64,000 bases of DNA, from NCBI GenBank assembly GCA_904419285.1, contig CAJFQZ010000004.1:1-64000 (forward strand). Direction: 5' to 3'. Source of the stretch: Lachnospiraceae bacterium UBA1818 (GTDB lineage Bacteria > Bacillota > Clostridia > Lachnospirales > Lachnospiraceae). Every line of letters starts with the position of its first letter. Position 1 is the first letter of the stretch. The notes beneath the pieces were generated by a model, which ran no database searches, was not told the DNA's origin, and saw only the letters and a program-made list of their open reading frames with translations. Below are positions 9,425 to 18,700 of the stretch, in pieces. The translations under genes were made by a program, and so were the position numbers.

Positions 9425-10539
9425 GTACATTACTTGTTTTAAGAGAAAGATTACGGAAGCTGTACGCGGAACATACAATTTTTATCGTGAAGATCCTGCA
9501 GTTTATTATGGGACTGCTTCTCTTCTGGATGATCAATTCCAATATCGGTTTCATGGAGACGGCATCCTCTGTATTCTGCACGGCCGGGCTGGCGGTGATC
9601 TGTACATTTCTTCCGGTCGCCATAATGATGATCGCTGCGGCCGGACTGATCCTCGTGCAGTTTTATGCATTGTCCATGCCGATTGCCATAGTGTCTTTTA
9701 TTATTTTCCTGATCATGTATATCTTTTATTTCAGGTTTGCTCCGAAGAAAGGATGGTTTGTCATTCTTGCAGCACTTGCTTTCGGGCTGAAGATCCCGTT
9801 CGTGATCCCGGTCGCGTTCGGTCTGCTGGGAACTCCGGTTCTGATCGTTCCGGCAGTGTGCGGTATTATTTCATACTATATGGTGCATTTTGTTAAAATT
9901 TCTGCAGCTGCGCTGAAGAATGCCGATGCATCCAGCATGGTAGACAGCCTGATGAGTTTTACAAGGCAGGTCCTTGCGAACAAAGAAATGTGGGTGATGG
10001 TGATGATCGCGGTGATCGGAATTCTTATCGTGAATGCGGTCAGGAACCGGCCGGTGGATCATGCCTGGAAACTGGCATCAGCTGCCGGGGCAGCAGCGTG
10101 TGTGATCGCCGGGGCGGCAGGCAATATGCTGCTGGATCTGAATGTATCGTATACGGTCCTGATCGTGAGTGCGGCACTGGGGCTTGTTTTGGGATTTGTC
10201 CTGGAATTTCTCTTTCTCTCCGTGGACTATTCCCGCACAGAGAATATGCAGTTTGAAGATGATGAATACTACTACTACGTAAAAGCTGTTCCAAAGATCG
10301 GAGTTCCGGTTCCGGAGAAAACGGTCAAACATATCACGGAGCATCAGTCTCAGGAAACGATCGTTATGGACAGCGCCGTTCAGGATCAGACTGCCCATCA
10401 GAAAGGCAGTGGACAGGATGAACAGATAAGAAGAGAGATGACAGATCAGGAGGTCGGAAGGGAGACTGACGAGATCCTGCTCACAAGAAGCCTGAGCAGA
10501 GAACTTGGACTGGACCGCGAAAATGAAAACAGGGAATAA
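9421..10539 (+). CDS. unrecognised polytopic membrane protein
   Basis: A 372-residue protein of no family I can name. It has about eight hydrophobic segments between residues 15 and 275 and a soluble, charged C-terminal tail of about 95 residues rich in Glu, Gln and Arg. It starts with ATG inside the stop of the preceding gene (4-bp overlap) and is preceded by AAGGAGCAGGAGAG. The two genes form a coupled pair ending 50 bp before cdaA. Codon use and composition match the neighbours. It could be a transporter-like or scaffold protein; no catalytic or transport motif is visible. Confidence 0.75.
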   Translation: MSTLLVLRERLRKLYAEHTIFIVKILQFIMGLLLFWMINSNIGFMETASSVFCTAGLAVICTFLPVAIMMIAAAGLILVQFYALSMPIAIVSFIIFLIMYIFYFRFAPKKGWFVILAALAFGLKIPFVIPVAFGLLGTPVLIVPAVCGIISYYMVHFVKISAAALKNADASSMVDSLMSFTRQVLANKEMWVMVMIAVIGILIVNAVRNRPVDHAWKLASAAGAAACVIAGAAGNMLLDLNVSYTVLIVSAALGLVLGFVLEFLFLSVDYSRTENMQFEDDEYYYYVKAVPKIGVPVPEKTVKHITEHQSQETIVMDSAVQDQTAHQKGSGQDEQIRREMTDQEVGRETDEILLTRSLSRELGLDRENENRE

Positions 10540-10589
10540 AGTACGGAAGATTTAGTTATATGTGAAGAAATGAGGCGGCAGTATACGCT

Positions 10590-11453
10590 ATGATGGATTG
10601 GATAAGAACTTATTTCAGCAATTATGCGCATGATCCATATATTCCCAGTATACAGATAACAGATGTGCTGGAGATCCTGATCATGACAGTGATCGTATAC
10701 GAGATCATGCTTTGGATTAAAAACACGAAGGCGTGGATGCTTTTAAGAGGCATTATCACATTGGGAGTGTTTATTCTGGTGGCTTTTCTCCTGCAGATGC
10801 ATACAATCCTGTTTCTTGCAAGAGAGTCGATCAGTGTGCTGGCGATCGCAGCTGTGGTCGTATTTCAGCCGGAACTGCGGCGTGCGCTGGAAAAACTGGG
10901 GGAGAGAAATCTGCTCAGCAATATTAACCCGTTTGACAGGAATAAGACGAATCAGAGGTTTTCGGATGATACGGTGGAGAGTATCGTGAAGGCCTGCTTT
11001 GATATGGGAAGTGTCTGTACAGGCGCGCTGATCGTGGTGGAGCAGGAGATTCAGCTGACAGAGTATGAAATGACAGGAATCGAGCTGGATTGTAAAGTGT
11101 CTGCACAGGTGCTGATCAACATTTTTGAACACAATACGCCGCTGCATGACGGCGCTGTTATCATAAGAGGAGACCGTATTACATCGGCCACCTGCTATCT
11201 TCCTCTTTCCGACAATATGTCGATCAGCAAGGATCTTGGGACAAGACACAGGGCGGCTCTGGGAATGAGCGAGGTGTGCGATGCGTTGATCATCGTCGTT
11301 TCGGAGGAGACAGGTCTGGTGTCTGTGGCTTCAGGCGGCGAACTCTCGAGAGGCGTGACGGCAGATGAACTGAAAGAACGGCTGAGCCAGATTCAGTATA
11401 GAAATTCCGAACCCCGGAAGTTTACTATGCGGAAAGGATGGCGCAGATCATGA
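10590..11453 (+). CDS. cdaA: diadenylate cyclase CdaA
   Basis: Membrane-bound enzyme that joins two ATP to make c-di-AMP, an essential second messenger for potassium and wall homeostasis in Firmicutes. It has 287 residues: three N-terminal transmembrane helices (about 20-80) followed by the DAC (DisA_N) domain. The catalytic motifs DGA (LHDGAVII, near residue 187) and RHR (GTRHRAALG, near 218) are intact. Two ATGs stand in tandem at the start and the Shine-Dalgarno sequence (GAGGCGG) is unusually far away, so translation may be modest. cdaR overlaps the 3' end, the standard cdaA-cdaR arrangement; glmM, which often follows, is not here. Confidence 0.96.
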   Translation: MMDWIRTYFSNYAHDPYIPSIQITDVLEILIMTVIVYEIMLWIKNTKAWMLLRGIITLGVFILVAFLLQMHTILFLARESISVLAIAAVVVFQPELRRALEKLGERNLLSNINPFDRNKTNQRFSDDTVESIVKACFDMGSVCTGALIVVEQEIQLTEYEMTGIELDCKVSAQVLINIFEHNTPLHDGAVIIRGDRITSATCYLPLSDNMSISKDLGTRHRAALGMSEVCDALIIVVSEETGLVSVASGGELSRGVTADELKERLSQIQYRNSEPRKFTMRKGWRRS

Positions 11454-12751
11454 AAAAGTACAAGCTGACAAGAAATCCGGGACTTAAGATCATTGCATTT
11501 GTCTTTGCAGTCCTTCTCTGGCTGATCGTGGCGAATGTGGATGATCCGGTGGCAAGGAGGACATACTCGGATATCCCGGTGGTCTTCGCAAATGACGACA
11601 TTATTTCCCAGGAGGGAAATGTATATCAGGTGCTGGACGAACAGAGTGTGAGTGTAGTAGTTTCAGCAAGAGGGTCTGTGCTACAGGACATTCATTCCGA
11701 TGATATCGTTGCGACGGCAGATATAAAAGAGATGGACACAGATACAGGCCTTGTGCCGATCCAGGTAACGATCAATAATCTAAGCGCAGGAAATGATTAT
11801 CAGTCGGCAGAGGCACTTCCGAGAAATATCCGGATCCAGGTAGAAAAGACAGGAAAGAAAGTGCTGTCCCTGTCAGTCGACCATACAGGAGAGCCGAGGG
11901 ATGGATATGTTTTAGGAGATATGACAGTAAGCCCTGAGCAGATAACGATAACCGGTCCGGAATCAAGGATCGAACAGATCGATCAGGCAGTGGCATTGAT
12001 CGATGTGGAAGGAATCTCAAGAGACAGCGATGTGACAGCAGAATTGAGGCTGTATGACGCATACGGCAATCAGGTCAGCACAAATCAGCTGTACAATAAT
12101 CTCGGTGACGACGGAATCACGGTACATGTTGAGGTGCTGCAGAAGAAGACGGTTCCCGTAACATTCAATGTCTCGGGAACGCCGGCAGACGGATACCGGT
12201 ATGTGGAGTGTACAAGCGAACCGGAGAGCGTGCAGATCTGTGGTAAGAGCGACGTGCTCCGCGAGGTGGATTCCATTGAGGTTCCCGCGGATGTCCTTAA
12301 TATAGACGGAGCGTCAGAAAACATGACAGAGACAGTGGATATCACGCCGTATCTGCCGGATGGAGTGGAGCTGTTTGAGGAATCATCTGGTAAAGTCTCT
12401 GTCACAGTGGTGATCGAAGAGGAGGATACAAGGACGATTGACTTTATGGTCAGTTCCATAAGGATTACCAATCTGTCGGATGATCTTCAGGTGTCTTATG
12501 AGCCGGATGCAGAGATATCCCTTCAGTTCAGAGGAGAACAGGATCTTCTCGATGTACTGGATATCAGCAATGCGGTATCCATGAATCTGAAGGATTATAA
12601 ACAGGCGGGAACATACAATATCCCGGTCGAGATCGACGTTCCGGATGGAATCGAGGTGGTCGGAGAGCCGAACGTATCGATCACGCTTCAGGAGAAAGAA
12701 AATGCGTCGGATACGAATGATCAGGAAGAAAGTGACAATACACAACACTGA
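11450..12751 (+). CDS. cdaR: CdaR, YbbR-domain regulator of CdaA
   Basis: Single-pass protein with extracytoplasmic YbbR repeats that binds CdaA and modulates its activity. From ATG 11450 it has 433 residues; this start is preferred over ATG 11438 because AAAGGA lies 11 nt upstream and it gives an ATGA overlap with the cdaA stop. One transmembrane helix (IIAFVFAVLLWLIVANVDD) follows a basic N-terminus, then about four YbbR repeats of 80-90 residues, and a short acidic tail. It is co-transcribed with cdaA. Confidence 0.93.
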   Translation: MKKYKLTRNPGLKIIAFVFAVLLWLIVANVDDPVARRTYSDIPVVFANDDIISQEGNVYQVLDEQSVSVVVSARGSVLQDIHSDDIVATADIKEMDTDTGLVPIQVTINNLSAGNDYQSAEALPRNIRIQVEKTGKKVLSLSVDHTGEPRDGYVLGDMTVSPEQITITGPESRIEQIDQAVALIDVEGISRDSDVTAELRLYDAYGNQVSTNQLYNNLGDDGITVHVEVLQKKTVPVTFNVSGTPADGYRYVECTSEPESVQICGKSDVLREVDSIEVPADVLNIDGASENMTETVDITPYLPDGVELFEESSGKVSVTVVIEEEDTRTIDFMVSSIRITNLSDDLQVSYEPDAEISLQFRGEQDLLDVLDISNAVSMNLKDYKQAGTYNIPVEIDVPDGIEVVGEPNVSITLQEKENASDTNDQEESDNTQH

Positions 12752-12805
12752 GAAACAGGGCTTCTGTAATTGAAGGAAAATAAGCAGGATAAGGAGTTGG
12801 TTGGA

Positions 12806-13081
12806 ATGGTAAGCGGTAAAGTCAGGATAAAGAACCCTACCGGTCTTCATCTGAGACCGGCCGGTCTGTTCTGTAAGACCGCAATGCAGTTTGAGAGCAA
12901 GATCACAGTTCATAAAGAAGGCAGAAATGAAGATGTGACTGCAAATGCAAAGAGTGTTTTAAGTGTGCTTGGAGCATGCGTGAAGAGTGGAGATGAGATC
13001 GAGATCGTATGTGAAGGCGCAGATGAAAAACAGGCGCTTGAAGTGATGACGCAGCTTGTGATAGACGGGCTGGGAGAATAG
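12806..13081 (+). CDS. HPr-like phosphocarrier protein
   Basis: Phosphocarrier of the sugar phosphotransferase system or a regulatory relative. The ATG at 12806 gives 91 residues and puts the phosphorylatable histidine at position 15 (GLHLRPAG), exactly as in HPr; AAGGAG sits 9 nt upstream. An upstream in-frame TTG at 12770 is less likely. The serine corresponding to regulatory Ser46 appears within NAKSVLSVLG at residue 50, because there is a short insertion near residues 38-45. The HLRP motif replaces the classic HARP. No PTS genes are nearby, so it may be the general HPr or a paralogue. Confidence 0.85.
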   Translation: MVSGKVRIKNPTGLHLRPAGLFCKTAMQFESKITVHKEGRNEDVTANAKSVLSVLGACVKSGDEIEIVCEGADEKQALEVMTQLVIDGLGE

Positions 13082-13099
13082 CCTCGGGAGGAAAATGAG

Positions 13100-14026
13100 A
13101 TGAGCAGAGCGACATTAGTGATCATGGCGGCCGGGCTGGGCAGCCGTTTTGGTGCGGGAATCAAACAGCTGGAGCCGGTAGGACCCGGCGGAGAGATCAT
13201 TATGGACTATTCGATCTATGATGCACTGGAGGCAGGGTTTGATAAAGTGGTCTTTGTGATCCGAAGAGATCTGGAGAAAGATTTCAGAGAGGTGATCGGA
13301 AGACGGATCGAGAAGATAACAGAAGTAGCGTATGCATATCAGGAAGTGGAAGATATCCCTTCTGAATTCAGAGAAAAATTTCCGGACCGGACAAAGCCGT
13401 GGGGAACGGGACAGGCTGTCCTGTGCTGCAGAAATGTGGTTGACAGCCCATTTCTCGTTATAAACGCAGATGATTATTATGGCAAGGAAGCATACCGGGA
13501 GGCGTATTCCTATTTGACAAGTATGCCAAAGACTGGTAAAATACAGATTTGTATGGTTGGCTTTGTGCTGAAGAATACACTCAGTGAGAACGGCGGGGTG
13601 ACGCGGGGTATCTGCCGGGTAGACGACAGCGGAATGCTGACCCAGATTGTGGAAACTCATAATATAGAAAAAAGTGGAGAGAACGCGGTAGTCAGGGAAG
13701 GAGAAAAAGTGACATATCTTGACATTGATTCTCCGGTATCCATGAATATGTGGGGACTTCCCGCAGACTTCTTTAACATCCTTGAGGAGGGATTCCGGAG
13801 GTTCCTGAAAGACACACCGCGGGATGATTTAAAAGCAGAGTATCTTCTGCCCACCCTGATCGGACAGCTTTTACACGAGCAGAAGATCAGTGTAAAAGTT
13901 CTGAAATCCAGGGAACAATGGTTCGGGGTGACATATAAGGAGGATAAAGATGCGGTAGTAAGTGCTTTAAAAAGATTGACGGAAGAAGAGAGCTACCCAT
14001 CCGTTCTGTATACTATGGACAGATAA
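13100..14026 (+). CDS. sugar nucleotidyltransferase
   Basis: A 308-residue nucleotidyltransferase (NTP_transferase fold), the kind that makes NDP-sugars from sugar-1-phosphates. The N-terminal nucleotide-binding motif is MAAGLGSRFGAGIKQLEPVG, a variant of the GxGxRxxPxTxxxPK signature, and NADDYYG resembles the metal-binding Asp site. The end of the protein has no left-handed beta-helix repeat, so no acetyltransferase is attached. The gene is 18 bp after the HPr-like gene and 13 bp before an LCP gene, which fits supply of an activated sugar for wall polymers. The specific sugar cannot be assigned. Confidence 0.8.
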   Translation: MSRATLVIMAAGLGSRFGAGIKQLEPVGPGGEIIMDYSIYDALEAGFDKVVFVIRRDLEKDFREVIGRRIEKITEVAYAYQEVEDIPSEFREKFPDRTKPWGTGQAVLCCRNVVDSPFLVINADDYYGKEAYREAYSYLTSMPKTGKIQICMVGFVLKNTLSENGGVTRGICRVDDSGMLTQIVETHNIEKSGENAVVREGEKVTYLDIDSPVSMNMWGLPADFFNILEEGFRRFLKDTPRDDLKAEYLLPTLIGQLLHEQKISVKVLKSREQWFGVTYKEDKDAVVSALKRLTEEESYPSVLYTMDR

Positions 14027-14039
14027 AGGAAGCAGACTA

Positions 14040-15575
14040 ATGTCAAAAAAACGCAGAGCAGCCGTCAGGGCTGAACGAATGAACAGAAATGCAAATAGAG
14101 CTTCCAGGCGTTCGAGCAGAAATCGATTCGGAGTGTTCTGCCTTATACTGCAGACAATCCTCAGCCTGGCATTTATGGTAGTGGTACTATTTCTTGATAT
14201 GCTCCCGATGAGATATCTGGCGATGATCGCACTTATTTTATTCTTCTTGTGGTGTATCACGCTGAATTCTCAGGTGGCACGCCGGAAGAGGGGGACGATC
14301 GGAAAAGTTTTCAGCCTTGTTGTCGTATGTTTTCTGTCGATCGGAACGTATTATATCGCCAAGACCAATGATGTGATCGGAATGATCACAGGCGGCAGTT
14401 TCAGAGTTGACAACATGGTCGTTGCGGTGCTTGCAGATGATCCGGCAGAGGGGATCGAGGATGCGGCGGATTATACATTCGGGATCCAGCTCGAGCGGGG
14501 CGCGGAGAATATGCAGGCTGCAATCACAGATATTCAGGATGAACTCGGTTCCGATATCGATACAGCTGAGTATGACAGTATTCAGGAACAGGCCCAGGCT
14601 CTTCATGACGGAGAGGTTGATGCCATCATTTATAATGAGGCATATACTGATGTTCTGGAGGAAGGATTTGAAGGTTACAGCGACAGCGTTAAGATCATAT
14701 ATACGCATGAGATCAGAGTTGAGATGAACTTTGGGGGAAATGCTTCGGATGACAGCCTGACGAAAGAGCCGTTTACTGTCTATATCAGCGGTATTGACGT
14801 GTACGGTGATGTGTCGCAGACAAGCCGGAGTGATGTGAATATTATTGCTGTAGTCAATCCGAATACGCATCAGATCCTTCTGGTGACGACACCGAGAGAC
14901 TATTATGTCGAGATACCTGGTGTGTCTGAAGGACAGGAAGATAAACTGACGCATGCGGGGATCTATGGCATAGACGCGTCAATGGCTACGCTGGGGGCAT
15001 TATACGAGACGGACATTAATTACTATGTGAGACTGAACTTTACCTCTCTGATCGATATTGTCGATATCCTTGGCGGAGTGGATGTCTATTCGGATATGGC
15101 GTTCTCAACCGGCTGGGAGTCCGGGTATGAGATGGATGTCCAGGAAGGATGGAATCATTTTAACGGAGAGCAGGCTCTTGCCTTCAGCCGTGAGAGAAAG
15201 AATCTTCCGGACGGTGATAATCAGAGGGGAATCCATCAGCAGGCTGTGATTACGGCAATGCTGAAAAAAGTACTGTCGCCGACAATGCTGCTGAAAGCAA
15301 ACAGTATCTTGAACCAGGTGAGCCAGGATGTAGAAACGAATGTCTCGCAGGCACAGCTGAATTCGCTGATCAAGTATCAGCTTGGAAGTAATGCAAAATG
15401 GTCAATTCGTTCAGTTGCGGCTACCGGAACAGCTTCGCGGGAGTACTGCTATTCATCCGGCGATACTTCGCTGTATGTAACCATTCCGGATTATGATGTC
15501 GTCAACGATATCATTGATCTGGTCAATGTAGTTGAAGAGGGCGGAACCTTGGAAGATACCGAGGAGTTAAATTGA
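14040..15575 (+). CDS. LytR-CpsA-Psr (LCP) family protein, CpsA-type with three TM helices
   Basis: A ligase-type protein that transfers lipid-linked polymers to peptidoglycan. 511 residues. A basic N-terminus is followed by three hydrophobic segments (about 37-53, 57-77 and 84-105). A separate accessory domain of about 120 residues comes next, and then the LCP domain from about 265 to 440 with the pyrophosphate-binding Arg of TTPRD near residue 284 and the ERKNLPDGDNQRG motif near 385. Three helices plus an accessory domain is the architecture of streptococcal CpsA. The gene is followed by a terminator and lies upstream of the polysaccharide locus. A second, single-TM LCP protein lies at 41120. 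Confidence 0.92.
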   Translation: MSKKRRAAVRAERMNRNANRASRRSSRNRFGVFCLILQTILSLAFMVVVLFLDMLPMRYLAMIALILFFLWCITLNSQVARRKRGTIGKVFSLVVVCFLSIGTYYIAKTNDVIGMITGGSFRVDNMVVAVLADDPAEGIEDAADYTFGIQLERGAENMQAAITDIQDELGSDIDTAEYDSIQEQAQALHDGEVDAIIYNEAYTDVLEEGFEGYSDSVKIIYTHEIRVEMNFGGNASDDSLTKEPFTVYISGIDVYGDVSQTSRSDVNIIAVVNPNTHQILLVTTPRDYYVEIPGVSEGQEDKLTHAGIYGIDASMATLGALYETDINYYVRLNFTSLIDIVDILGGVDVYSDMAFSTGWESGYEMDVQEGWNHFNGEQALAFSRERKNLPDGDNQRGIHQQAVITAMLKKVLSPTMLLKANSILNQVSQDVETNVSQAQLNSLIKYQLGSNAKWSIRSVAATGTASREYCYSSGDTSLYVTIPDYDVVNDIIDLVNVVEEGGTLEDTEELN

Positions 15576-15584
15576 CAGATTAAG

Positions 15585-15620
15585 AGTGCAGGGGTGCAGA
15601 GGCATGCCTGCACTTTCCCA
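15585..15620 (+). terminator. intrinsic terminator after the CpsA-type LCP gene
   Basis: AGTGCAGG (15585-15592) pairs with CCTGCACT (15607-15614), with TTTCCCATTTT after it. Eight perfect pairs; the loop can form GCA/TGC inside. The T run is imperfect. Confidence 0.6.
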
Positions 15621-15641
15621 TTTTCTGGAAAAAACTCCCTC

Positions 15642-15670
15642 TTGAATGAAAAAAAGAAAACTGATATTGT
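15642..15670 (+). promoter_or_regulatory. candidate promoter for the lectin-hydrolase gene
   Basis: TTGAAT (15642-15647), 17-bp A-rich spacer and TATTGT (15665-15670), about 79 bp before the start codon. Each hexamer matches at four positions. Confidence 0.4.
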
Positions 15671-15748
15671 TAATAAAGCGGCTGTGCAGGCTTAACACTG
15701 TGAAATACAGTTTTACATAGATATTCTTAAGGAACAGGAGTGCAAAGG

Positions 15749-18700
15749 ATGAAAAAAATCATTTCAAAACTGACGGCTGTGATTCTGCTGATATGTATGA
15801 TTGCAGGAAATATTCCGACAGGTGTTGTGTACGGGGCTGAGAGTGGACAGACAGGCAGCGGACAGACGACGGTATCTGACGAAAGTGAGGGAAACGCTGA
15901 GCCTGACGGACAGACGGAGGCGGAAGATAATAGTTCTGTGTCACAGGGCGATGAAGCCGGTGAGGCTCAGGCTTCGGAAAACGAAACGCCTGATGTCTCA
16001 GAAGAAACACAGGAAAGTAAAGTTGAGAACAGTGCTGTTCAATCAGAGGAAAAAGAGCAGGCTACAGAAGAACAGCCGGAAGAAATTGATACATACTCTG
16101 AAGAACAGAATGATCTTCATTACATTTATATTGAAAGCCCATATCTCCAAACACCTGGGATACAGCGGATCGTATTTTCGTTTGAGAATGCATTTGAAAA
16201 CTATGAAGGAATATCAATTACTGTAATGAATACAGAGGGGGTTCAGGAAGACTGGGCGCTGTCCAGAAATGTGGATAATCTTTATCTTTTTGAAAAGCAG
16301 TTTGACGATGAAACCTCTACCGGGGTCTATGAGGTGATCAGCTTTAATGTTGAGCGAAACGGAGCTGTTGAGAGGATTGATGCCGACGCCTTCGAGACAG
16401 AGGCTCAGTTTGGTGTAAACCAGGAGTATCAGGGAATTGAAGAACTCGCACCGATCGATGAAGAGCAGGCGGCAGAAGCTGCAGACGTAGACGCATCTGT
16501 AGTTACGATCGATGAGAATGGGGTAACTGAAGCTCAGGACAGTATTGCATCTGCACTGGAAGAAGCGGGCGCGTCTACACCGACCACGTTTTCCGATATC
16601 TCGGGTCGCAGCAGTGACATTGTGGTTGCCTTAGATCCGGGACATGATTCGACTCATGCCGGAGCGTCTGCTTTCGGGCTCAGGGAGGAAGATCTTACAT
16701 TAAAGATTGCAAATTACTGTAAAGAAGAGCTTGAGACGTATGCAGGCGTATCTGTATTTATGACCCGTACAAGTTCGGCGTGTCCGCATCCGGGAGGATC
16801 GTCCGGAAGTGATATTGCGGAAAGGGCTGCCGCAGCAGCTGCAGCGGGAGCTAAGATTTATGTCAGCTTTCATTTGAATTCTTCAACGGCATCCAGTGCG
16901 GCAGGCGCTGAGGTTATCATACCGAACAATAACTGGAAACCTCAGGTCGGCCAGGATGGCAGGGCTCTGGCGGAGCAGATCATGGCTGAACTGACAAAGC
17001 TGGGATTGGCTGACAGAGGAATCTACAGTAAAGATACAACGATTAATGAGCGATATCCGGATAACAGTCTTTCAGATTACTTTGCAGTCCAGATCTACAA
17101 TAAAGAGAATGGCATTCCGGGTATTATTGTTGAACATGCATTTATCTCGAACAGTAATGATGTGAACAGGTTCCTCGCCTCTGAATCAGGGCTGAAGCAG
17201 CTTGGTGCTGCCGATGCGGCGGGAATTGCAAAATATCTGGGATTATCCAAGATGGGAACAAAGGTTTCTGTGAAGGAAGGCACTTATGTGATCCAGAGCG
17301 CGCTGGTCTCGGATAAGGTGGTGGAAGTTCCGTCTGCAAGTCAGAATGCCGTGTCCATTGCCCTGGGAAGCAAGGATGAGAGCAAGTCATCCCAGAGATT
17401 TGAAATTGTAAGTACAGGAGACGGATATTACAATATTATAGCAGAACATTCAGGGAAAGCTCTTGAGGTAAAAGGCGGCTCGTCCGCTGCCGGAACCGCA
17501 ATACAGCAGAATACTCTGAATCGAAATTCGCTGGCGCAGAAGTGGTGTTTTATGAGCGCGGGAGACGGATATTATTATCTCTGTTCAGCGCTCGGGACAT
17601 ACATGGACGTTCAATCTGCAGTCAATTCGTCAGGGACTCCGGTGTGGACCTATACATTTAACGGAAGTACAGCTCAGAAATGGAAACTGACAGAGTCTGA
17701 TTATCATCCGATCGCGAATGGTACATATACGCTGGGTAACGGGCTGAATACAAACCTGGTTCTGGATGTGGATTCGGCATCACAGGCGGATTATGCGAAT
17801 ATACAGCTGTATACTTCCAATAATACGTCTGCACAGAGATTTGAGATTACTTATGCAGGCGGCGGATATTACAAAATCATTGCCGAGCATTCGGGAAAGG
17901 CTTTGGATATACTGAATGCATCCAATGCCGGCGGCGCGAATGTACAGCAGTATACGTGGAATGGCAGCGATGCGCAGTTGTGGAAGTTTGTGGATGCAGG
18001 AAATGGAATGTATTATGTGCGTTCTAAGCTGGGGACTGTGCTGGGACTTTCAAAGGAGAGCGCAGCAGCAGGAACGAATGTCTGCATGCAGAATATGAGT
18101 CAGACAAATTCAAAAAAATGGAGAATTACGGAATCTGAGAGCAGGCCGATAAAAGACGGAAAATATGTAATATCAAATATCCTGTCAGAGTATCAGGTAC
18201 TGTGTGTGAAAAATGGGAATGTTGAACTTGGCACATATGCGGGAACCGGAGATCAGATTTTTAATATCATTTATGTAGGAAACGGATATTATAAGATTGT
18301 TTCCGAAGCAACTTCAAAATCATTTGATGTTTACAGCGGGCTTGCAGCTGCTGGTACGAATTTGCGAGAGTGGACCTGGAACGGCAGTGATGCACAGTTG
18401 TGGAAATTCATAGAAAATGGAGACGGAAGCTTTTATATCAGGTCGAAGCTCGGTACGGTAGTTGATGTGTCGGGTGGCGTGATTCAGGCGGGAAGAAACG
18501 TGCAGATGTATACTATGAATGGTTCCTCTGCACAGAAATGGAAGCTTGATTCGGGGCGCGCATCGGTCGATACTATAAGTATAGAAAATGGTACTTATAC
18601 GATCCAAAATAGTACAAATACGAAACAGGTGCTGGATGTTAATTCTGCCTTAACAGGTAATGGAGCTAATGTGCAGACATATGCATCGAACAATACATCG

